Made by a program: the position numbers and the translations under genes. This document shows positions 58,440 to 64,000 of a DNA stretch of 64,000 nucleotides, piece after piece. Position 1 is the first letter of the stretch. Every line of letters starts with the position of its first letter. The notes beneath the pieces are model-generated. The model had not been told where the DNA came from. It did not search any database and saw only the letters and a list, made by a program, of their open reading frames with translations. This DNA comes from JAZGGS01 sp963764825 (GTDB lineage Bacteria > Bacteroidota > Ignavibacteria > Ignavibacteriales > Ignavibacteriaceae). The stretch covers positions 1 to 64,000 of the forward strand of contig CAVXUA010000007.1 of the NCBI GenBank assembly GCA_963764825.1, in the 5' to 3' direction.

Positions 58440-59514
58440 TGTTTTCAGCCTGTATTATTTTCCTCAATTTGCGTTCATAAATTTTATCTGCCTGCTCTCG
58501 TCCTCTTAGAGGATAGTGATAAAGGTCTAAATAGAGTTGTAAATTAGAGACAACCCAAAGATCATTTATACTTTGCTTATTATAGAATACAGAGTTTTTA
58601 TAATATGGAATTAGAAAAACCAGATTTTCTCCATTATCTACTCTCTTCAGATTTAATTTTTCAAATTTACTGATCATTTCTTTATTCTGTAAATAAATAT
58701 GCACAACGTTAAAGGCTGAATAGTCATAGACTAAGTTACCACCTGCTTGGTATCCAAGTGCATATTGAATAAGGTTTAAATTTTGATTGTTTTGTTTTAG
58801 CTTATTAAAAATTTCATTCACATTTTTTGCAAAGCAATAGAATTTAATTTCTTCATTCTTTGAATAATCATATTCATCTACCCAATTTTCTATTATTTTT
58901 TTGGGATTTACTAAAGAGACCTTTGAGTTTGATTTTTTAACATAATTAATTTTCTCAAGTTCCCTAATCATCCTTGATACAAAACCAGGATTTAGGTTTA
59001 CAGAGTCTGCAATTTCGCGAATACCCCATGATTTGCCAATATCATTAATCAAAATCCTTAATATTAATGAGGCTTTATCTGAGAATGGATTTCTACCCAG
59101 CCTTTTCTCAGGAAACTTGCTCTTTTCTCCTAACCTTTCAACATAAATTCCACCGATCGCAATAAACACATTACCAGAGAGATCTAAAAAATTTATTTCG
59201 GCATCTTTGCACTGATTTCTTTTCTCCTCACTTAGATACTTAGCAACTAATAATAGATTACTTTCTGGATAATTTTCTGCAACATAGCGTAGCTTTTCAA
59301 TTTTATCTCGGAATGACTCAGAACTTTTCGATCTCCATACTTCTCCTATCAAGTTATGTTTCTTACCTTCAAAGTTTATCTCGGCTTCAAAATCTGATCG
59401 AAATCCGGCTTTTTTCTTTTGTTCATTGAGAATCTTCAAATTTATTCCTTTTAAGGGTAATAACTTGATTAGATTCTCTCTTATATATTCCAATATTTCT
59501 TTTTCAGCTTTCAT
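58432..59514 (-). CDS. AbiEi-type antitoxin / winged-helix regulator
   Basis: A 360-residue protein. The N-terminal ~125 residues resemble a restriction-like or AbiEi N-terminal region (FEAEINFEGKKHNLIGEVWR, YVAENYPESNLLLVAKYLSE). Residues about 150-205 form a winged helix (SWGIREIADSVNLNPGFVSR, MIRELEKINYVKK). The C-terminus NDLWVVSNLQLYLDLYHYPL then RGREQADKIYERKLRK matches the end typical of AbiEi-family type IV antitoxins. The toxin-like nucleotidyltransferase gene overlaps its 3' end. An inverted repeat 20 bp upstream (59534-59551) is a plausible autoregulatory operator. Confidence 0.65.
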   Translation of the reverse strand: MKAEKEILEYIRENLIKLLPLKGINLKILNEQKKKAGFRSDFEAEINFEGKKHNLIGEVWRSKSSESFRDKIEKLRYVAENYPESNLLLVAKYLSEEKRNQCKDAEINFLDLSGNVFIAIGGIYVERLGEKSKFPEKRLGRNPFSDKASLILRILINDIGKSWGIREIADSVNLNPGFVSRMIRELEKINYVKKSNSKVSLVNPKKIIENWVDEYDYSKNEEIKFYCFAKNVNEIFNKLKQNNQNLNLIQYALGYQAGGNLVYDYSAFNVVHIYLQNKEMISKFEKLNLKRVDNGENLVFLIPYYKNSVFYNKQSINDLWVVSNLQLYLDLYHYPLRGREQADKIYERKLRKIIQAENNG

Positions 59515-59533
59515 TGTTGCTTATTTCATAATT

Positions 59534-59551
59534 GTTGTCCACTTGGGCAAC
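59534..59551. promoter_or_regulatory. Inverted repeat upstream of the AbiEi-like gene (putative operator)
   Basis: GTTGTCC-ACTT-GGGCAAC, one mismatch, 20 bp before the ATG. A further half-site GTTGCC (minus strand, 59564-59569) follows about one and a half helical turns away. AbiEi proteins are known to repress their own promoters through inverted repeats. Confidence 0.5.
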
Positions 59552-59658
59552 AATATAAATATTGGCAACACAAATAGCAAAAAAAAATTAATTAAATTGA
59601 TTTATACTATGCGCGAGCTTAAAAGGTTAAAAAATTTGATTAAATGATTAAAATTACA

Positions 59659-59675
59659 ACTGATTATAAGTCAGT
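59659..59675. repeat. ACTGA-TTATAAG-TCAGT hairpin
   Basis: A perfect 5-bp stem with a 7-base loop, 10 bp after the T9SS gene's stop codon region. It could be a terminator-like stem but lacks a U tract; it fits the CTGAT-family dyads. Confidence 0.4.
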
Positions 59676-59683
59676 CGTGAATT

Positions 59684-60900
59684 TTATTTCATCAACACCA
59701 TCTTCTTAGTTTCAACAAAACCATCAGCTTTTAGTTTATAGAAATAAACTCCGCTTGTTAATTCTTCTCATCAAATTCAACTTCATAACTGCCTGCTGGT
59801 TTTTCTTCATTAACTAATGTTGCAACTTCATTTCCTAAAACATCATAGACTTTAAGTGAAATAAAAGATTGTTTAAATAATCGGTAGCTTATTGCAGTAG
59901 ATAGATTAAATGGATTAGGATAGTTTTGTGAAAGTGAAAATGCACTTGGGCTTATGTTTTCGTCATCTACCGACGGAAGGATCCCAAATTTGAAAAGAGT
60001 TTTGTGGTTACCAGCAACATAACCAGTATTTAGTGAAGGGATATGAACAGCTCTTAAGAAATTATTTGTCATACCTGCTCCCTCTACATTCCAGTTTGAT
60101 CCTCCATTAGAGGAACGCAGAATTGAACCATTAACTCCAACAGACCAACCTTCATTTTCATCAAGGAAAAAAACATCAAAAAGAGAATTGCTATCTGGAT
60201 TTGCCTGAACAAACCAACTCGTTCCTCCATTCGTTGTGCGAGCAATTATTCCATCTGTGCCTGCAACCCATCCTTGCATATCATTTACAAAGTAGATTGA
60301 GTTAAAGGTACCGGTTGGTGAAAACTGTTCTGTAAACGTGTTCCCATTATAGTAATAGATACTAGAGCTTCCACAAACCCAGACATTGTTTGCAGATGGA
60401 GAACTTGAACCCTTGAATGCTATACCAAGACCACTGTTTAAATTAGCTGTTCCACCTGCGGTTATACTGTAAACTGCTCCAGCATCACCACAAGCATAAC
60501 CAGTATCTGCAGTTTGCGGGAATGTGACATCAGTAAGTGTTGCACCAATTGTTCCGTGGAAGTTCCAGTTCGTTCCGCCATCAGTAGTTCTGTATACAAA
60601 ACCGCTTTGTCCTCCTGCATAGCCTTCGTTTTCACTAAGCATCCAAATGGCATTCGTAGGGAACTGTGTTGTTTGTATTTCAAATGTTTCTCCACCATCT
60701 GTTGTGTGGTAAATTTCTGCGTGCGAAGAAGAGGTTACCCAACCCTCAACATCGTTTATAAAATAAACATCGCTTAAATCGTGAAAGAGAGAATCTCCAG
60801 GAATATTATTGCCAATGTAAATCCAGCCGTAAGTTTGGGCAAAGGAATTAACAACCAACAATGAATAATTAATAATTAAAACAATTAAAAACTTTTTCAT
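59684..60900 (-). CDS. Secreted YCF48-like propeller protein with T9SS domain (frameshift near end)
   Basis: About 405 residues. Signal peptide MKKFLIVLIINYSLLVVNSFA, then YCF48/BNR propeller repeats with the recurrent pattern GWVxG ... xxTTDGGTNW (IYHTTDGGETFEIQ, VYRTTDGGTNWNFHGT, IARTTNGGTSWFVQ, ILRSSNGGSNWNVEG). The C-terminus is a T9SS sorting domain (NYPNPFNLSTAISYRLFKQS, KVYDVLGNEVATLVNEEKPA). The frame shifts near 59760, so the last 25 residues (YFYKLKADGFVETKKMVLMK) are read in another frame ending at 59684. It is paralogous to the next gene at 60910-62144, with almost the same sorting domain, so a tandem duplication is likely. Confidence 0.8.
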
Positions 60901-60909
60901 AGATGTTTC

Positions 60910-62144
60910 CTATTTCATCAAATTCATTTTCTTAGTTTCAATAAAGTTTTCTGCTCTAAGTTGATAGAAATATATTCCACTTGTTAATCCTTCTCCGTTG
61001 AACTCAACTTCATATTTTCCAGCTGGTTTTTCTTCGTTTACTAATGTTGCGACTTCATTTCCTAAAACATCATAAACTTTAAGCGAAATAAAAGATTGCT
61101 TTAATAACCGGTAGCTTATTTCAGTAGATAGATTAAATGGATTAGGATAATTTTGTGAAAGCGAAAATGCACCTGGGCTTATGTTTTCATCATCTACAGA
61201 AGTTAATTCTCCAAACTTGATGAGAGTTTTTCCATTTCCTACAATATAACCGTTTGTAATGGAGGTGAAATAAACTCCTCTAAGGAATGCGGATGTAAGT
61301 CCTGCTGCTTCTATAGTCCAGGTAGTTCCTCTGTCTATAGTATGGAGGATAATCCCACCATTCCCTACTGCCCATCCATTATCAGTATCCAGGAAAAATA
61401 CACCGACTAGGGCCCTGTTCTGAGTGTCAGGATTTGTCTGTTCAACCCAGTGATGCTCCTCCATCAGTGGTGTGGCCATTACACCACCATTTCCAACAAC
61501 CCATCCTTCCTGGTTGTTTATGAAATGGATGTCATTGAGGGTTCCTGTTGGGGCTTTTGTGAAGTAAAGCTAGTGCCGTTATAATAATATATACGGTTAC
61601 CTCCGCAGACCCAGACATTATTAACAGACGGGGCACTGATTCCACTGAGAGTAGATGAGCTTGGGCTATTCAAATTAGTTAGGGTAGAAGTAATTTCCCA
61701 TACCCTTCCATCATTTCCACTGGCATATCCAATTGGATTAGCAGGTGTGGTTCCAAAAGGAAAGGAAATATCAAGGAGATGGCCCATTGAACCTATAAAA
61801 TCCCAATTAAGTCCTCCATTTGTTGTGTTATATATCCATCCCCCCGCTCCACCTGAGTAACCATTATCTGCATCCAGCATATGGATAGCACTGGTATATC
61901 CCAAGGGAGTTGTTTGCCGTGAAAAAGTGATAGCGCCGTCATCTGTTCTGTAAATGCTATCGTATGTGCTGGTAGTTAACCACCCTGTATTATCATCTGT
62001 AAAGTAAATATCGGAAAAATCAACTATTCCAGGTATTGATGGAGGATCAATAACATACCATCCATATGTTTGGGCAAATAATTGGGAGGTAAGTTGAACA
62101 ACAAGAAATGATGATACGAAAATAACTTTGGCAAGGATGCACAT
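60910..62144 (-). CDS. Secreted YCF48-like propeller protein with T9SS domain, paralog (frameshifted)
   Basis: About 411 residues over a break at 61480-61520. The N-terminal part has a signal peptide (KVIFVSSFLVVQLTSQLFAQ) and propeller repeats (IYRTDDGAITFSRQT, IYNTTNGGLNWDFIGS). The C-terminal part continues with GVFFLDTDNGWAVGNGGIIL and HTIDRGTTWTIEAA, then the T9SS domain (NYPNPFNLSTEISYRLLKQS) ending KKMNLMK. It follows the same plan as the gene at 59684-60900, including the TYGW start of the mature protein. The gap between the two is 9 bp, so they may be one transcript. Confidence 0.78.
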
Positions 62145-62246
62145 AACTCTTTCCCTTTGTTATTTGGTATCTGAAAACTAAAACATAAAGAAGAATAAGA
62201 CAAGAAAAATAAACTTAACGAATGACAAGTAATAAAAACCCCCGCC

Positions 62247-62272
62247 CTATGATGTAGGGGGGAACATCATAG
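62247..62272. terminator. Hairpin with 9-bp arms between the T9SS paralog and the aldo/keto reductase
   Basis: CTATGATGT, loop AGGGGGGA, ACATCATAG. The preceding AAAAACCCCCGCC, similar to the start of the hairpins at 14135 and 22482, lies on its 5' side and suggests a shared type of terminator in this genome, active for the minus-strand AKR gene (T tract on that strand). Confidence 0.5.
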
Positions 62273-62308
62273 TGAGTGGGCAGGCGGTCACCTCTTTCGA
62301 GGTTAATC

Positions 62309-62353
62309 TTACTTCATCAACACCATCTTCTTAGTTTCAACAATAGTATTTAT
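62309..62353 (-). pseudogene. Orphan tail of a T9SS sorting domain
   Basis: The minus strand reads LINTIVETKKMVLMK and then TAA. This is the end of a type A sorting domain with no gene attached. The plus-strand 27 bp up to 62340 match the end of the gene at 59684 exactly. It lies between the aldo/keto reductase stop and a hairpin, so it is likely debris of a recombined T9SS gene. Confidence 0.6.
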
Positions 62354-62369
62354 TAAATTTCTCGTAATC

Positions 62370-63326
62370 TCAATTAAAATGTGTTTCTAATGCATTTACT
62401 TCATCATCATTTAATTTAAACTCTCCCGCTTTCATAACACCATCAACCTGTCCAGCACTCCTTACCCCCACAATAGCACCGGTAACAGCAAAATGTTTTA
62501 AAGTCCAGGAAATTGCTATTTCCCCAGCAGTTCTATTGTGTGTCTTTCCAATTTCCTTTAGTTTCTCAGCAAGGTCAAGGTTCTTAGTAATCATTGGTTC
62601 TTTAAATTCATCCCATTTGAGCCGCCAATCATCATCCGGCAGATTTTCTATTCTTTCTCTCGTCATAGCACCTGTTAATAATCCAGAAGCCATAGGTGAA
62701 TAAACAATAACACCAATATTTTGTTCCACACAATAAGGTAAAATCTCAGCTTCTATATTTCTGTTTATTAGGGAATATGGCGGTTGTAGAGAAGTTATTG
62801 GGCAAATTGTTTGGGCACGTTTCATTTGTTCAATATTGAAATTAGATACTCCAATCCACCTTACTTTGCCTTCTTCTTTTAATCTTGCCATCATCTCCCA
62901 AGCAGCATCAATTAGTGTTTCTTCTTTCTCAGGTGGCCAATGTATTTGGTATAGATCTATAACATCTGTATTTAATCTTCGCAAACTATCTTCACATTCT
63001 TGCCGTAAAGATTTAGGTGTATAATTTTGAGATATTTTTCCATCATCATCCCAACGTAAAATACATTTTGTAAATACGTATGGGCTTTCGCCTGCCCAAT
63101 TTTTAAGTGCTTTTGCAACTACTTCTTCAGAGTGTCCGCATCCATAAACAGCTGCAGTATCAATCCAATTAATACCAATTTCAAGTGCACGATGAATTGC
63201 TTCTATAGATATATCATCATCTTGCGGTCCCCAACCGAATTCCCATCCGCCTCCACCGATAGCCCACGCACCAAATCCAACACTTGTTATGTTTAAATCT
63301 GAGCTTCCTAATTGTTTCTTTTGCAT
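62370..63326 (-). CDS. Aldo/keto reductase
   Basis: A 318-residue (beta/alpha)8 NADPH-dependent oxidoreductase. The catalytic tetrad is visible: Asp and Tyr in NWIDTAAVYGCGHSEEVVAK, Lys in YVFTKCILRW, and His in DLYQIHWPPEKEE. The NADPH-binding end is TGAIVGVRSAGQV. GFGAWAIGGGGWEFGWGPQ near the N-terminus places it with the AKR11/YghZ-like general stress group rather than aldose reductases. The substrate is unknown. The frame is complete and codon use is like the surroundings. Confidence 0.85.
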   Translation of the reverse strand: MQKKQLGSSDLNITSVGFGAWAIGGGGWEFGWGPQDDDISIEAIHRALEIGINWIDTAAVYGCGHSEEVVAKALKNWAGESPYVFTKCILRWDDDGKISQNYTPKSLRQECEDSLRRLNTDVIDLYQIHWPPEKEETLIDAAWEMMARLKEEGKVRWIGVSNFNIEQMKRAQTICPITSLQPPYSLINRNIEAEILPYCVEQNIGVIVYSPMASGLLTGAMTRERIENLPDDDWRLKWDEFKEPMITKNLDLAEKLKEIGKTHNRTAGEIAISWTLKHFAVTGAIVGVRSAGQVDGVMKAGEFKLNDDEVNALETHFN

Positions 63327-63428
63327 TTATTTATCCCTAAAAAAGGTTTTTACTTGTGTCAAATATAGTGATGAATAGTAAAATTTATTAGGTTGCTTAC
63401 TATTCGATTATAATATGTTAGAAGTTTC

Positions 63429-63450
63429 GAGTAACAAATGAGCATCAAAA
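63429..63450 (+). repeat. GAGTAACA pair, second unit degenerate
   Basis: GAGTAACAAAT followed by GAGCATCAAAA, an 11-bp period. It shares TTTCGAGTAACA with the pair at 22706-22727. Confidence 0.45.
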
Positions 63451-63524
63451 TGACTAAATTGGAGTAGCTTAAATAGCTTAATATTTAACAACTAAACAGG
63501 CGTGGAGAAGGATCAGGAGTGCGA

Positions 63525-63557
63525 GTCCCTACAAAATCCCTACAAAGTCCCTACAAA
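63525..63557. repeat. Three tandem 11-bp repeats
   Basis: GTCCCTACAAA, ATCCCTACAAA, GTCCCTACAAA, back to back. The 11-bp period places the units on one face of the helix, as for arrays of protein-binding sites. It lies 70 bp from the tRNA-Thr relic, so integrase arm sites are a candidate role. Confidence 0.6.
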
Positions 63558-63590
63558 TCATCGGGTTTTCCCAAGATGCTTTAAAAATAC

Positions 63591-63623
63591 AAAGCCTCAT
63601 AACTTATTCAATTACAAGGCTTT
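63591..63623. terminator. AAAGCCT / AGGCTTT hairpin
   Basis: Seven-base arms with a 19-base loop, followed by ATGAGG, which can alternatively pair with CCTCAT inside the first arm. A T-tract-like end on either strand suggests a bidirectional terminator, but the long loop weakens the case. Confidence 0.35.
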
Positions 63624-63628
63624 ATGAG

Positions 63629-63672
63629 GAGCTGGTGAACGGACTCGAACCGCCGACCGGCTGATTACAAAT
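63629..63672 (-). pseudogene. tRNA-Thr 3'-half relic
   Basis: The minus strand gives TTTGTAATCAGCC (anticodon loop with TGT and the 3' side of its stem), GGTC, the T arm GGCGG-TTCGAGT-CCGTT (pairs with two G-U) and CACCAGCTC as the 3' acceptor strand. The 5' part (acceptor, D arm, 5' anticodon stem) is missing: upstream sequence does not pair with the retained arms. CCA is not fully encoded. It shares a 19-bp core with the relic at 12163. Confidence 0.6.
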
Positions 63673-63890
63673 TGGTTGACCTTCTTTATTTATTCTCTGA
63701 AATCAAACACTTTTTTTTAATTACATTGAAATTGTACATTAATTTGTTCACAAAATCAAGAATATTAAAATCGAACCGAGCAAAAAAATTACTATGTGTA
63801 GTAAACTTTTTGATATAGGTTTTGAATTATATTTAACTGAAAATTAAAGTATAAAACAAGGCGGTGAATTAATTTCATTATGCAATTAGG

Positions 63891-63905
63891 CTGATGTACA
63901 ATCAG
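63891..63905. repeat. CTGAT-GTACA-ATCAG dyad
   Basis: A fifteen-base dyad of the CTGAT family, followed by GTGGGTTTTT, so it might also act as a weak terminator. Confidence 0.4.
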
Positions 63906-64000
63906 TGGGTTTTTACTAAAGGTTAATAGTAAAATTAGGATTGCACTCCACAATCGGAGATTTGAATGGAGAGTTCTAGGAGAGCCCAATGAAAGATGAT

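Larger units (their letters stand above)
63327..64000. other. End region with recombination-type repeats, no gene
   Basis: No supported coding region is present (a 65-codon frame at 63792-63989 shows no family or ribosome binding site). Present are the GAGTAACA pair (63429), a triple 11-bp repeat (63525), a hairpin (63591-63623), the tRNA-Thr 3' half (63629-63672) and a CTGAT-family dyad (63891-63905). This density of structure suggests an element boundary that continues beyond the window. Confidence 0.5.

Noticed and set aside
63629..63672. A complete tRNA-Thr gene
   Set aside because: Only the 3' half is present; the D arm, 5' acceptor strand and the 5' side of the anticodon stem are missing.
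63792..63989. 65-residue open frame near the right edge
   Set aside because: No start signal or family, overlaps a dyad of the CTGAT repeat family.

Overview
The window looks like a chromosomal segment from a member of the Ignavibacteria (Bacteroidota/Chlorobi side). The main evidence is six AT-rich secreted proteins that carry or carried a type IX secretion (Por) C-terminal sorting domain with the NYPNPFNP motif. A FISUMP protein, a DUF5916 outer-membrane protein and a reg_prop/Y_Y_Y sensor point the same way. Many reading frames are broken by single-base indels while their long neighbours are intact. At least two sit in short homopolymers (G6 at 15201, C3 at 38182), so some are probably sequencing or assembly errors rather than decay.

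Layout. 1-4.3 kb: secreted T9SS proteins, a DUF4177 protein and a HEAT-like lipoprotein-sized protein. 4.4-12.0 kb: an apparent sigma-54 regulon. A membrane-anchored reg_prop/Y_Y_Y/sigma-54-activator fusion lies between two genes for thioredoxin-fold proteins that have lost CxxC. Each of those genes has a -24/-12 promoter and, about 100 bp upstream, a paired 16+2+16 bp inverted-repeat UAS. 12.2-13.8 kb: L-serine dehydratase next to a tRNA 3'-half relic. 14.1-18 kb (perhaps to 22.7 kb): an integrative mobilizable-type element with a broken tyrosine integrase, an excisionase-like HTH protein and an HUH rolling-circle Rep, followed by a broken T9SS protein and a heavily frameshifted KamA-family radical SAM gene.

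23.1-55.2 kb: a 32-kb, one-strand locus for anaerobic aromatic (benzoyl-CoA) degradation. In transcription order (right to left) it holds SDR and thiolase; an Azoarcus-type class I benzoyl-CoA reductase set in the order bzdN-O-P-Q-M plus a NuoG/GltD-like ferredoxin reductase (BzdV-like); a Thauera-type set bcrC-B-A-D; an orphan third HgdB/BcrB-like plus activase pair; an ADP-forming acyl-CoA synthetase; a ketopantoate-reductase-like protein; a xanthine-dehydrogenase-family enzyme (FAD subunit plus a fused FeS/Mo subunit); and had-oah(bamA)-dch, a thiolase and a 3-hydroxyacyl-CoA dehydrogenase/enoyl-CoA hydratase fusion. Together these could take benzoyl-CoA through the dienoyl-CoA, 6-hydroxy- and 6-oxo-cyclohexene carbonyl-CoA to 3-hydroxypimeloyl-CoA and on into beta-oxidation. 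The two different reductase types in tandem are the most striking feature.

55.4-64 kb: a secreted BACON-like protein, an AbiE-type toxin-antitoxin pair with a putative operator, two tandem paralogous YCF48/T9SS proteins, an orphan sorting-domain tail, an aldo/keto reductase, and an end region with integrase-arm-like repeats and a tRNA-Thr 3' half. Short CTGAT-N5-ATCAG palindromes recur in intergenic DNA across the window.
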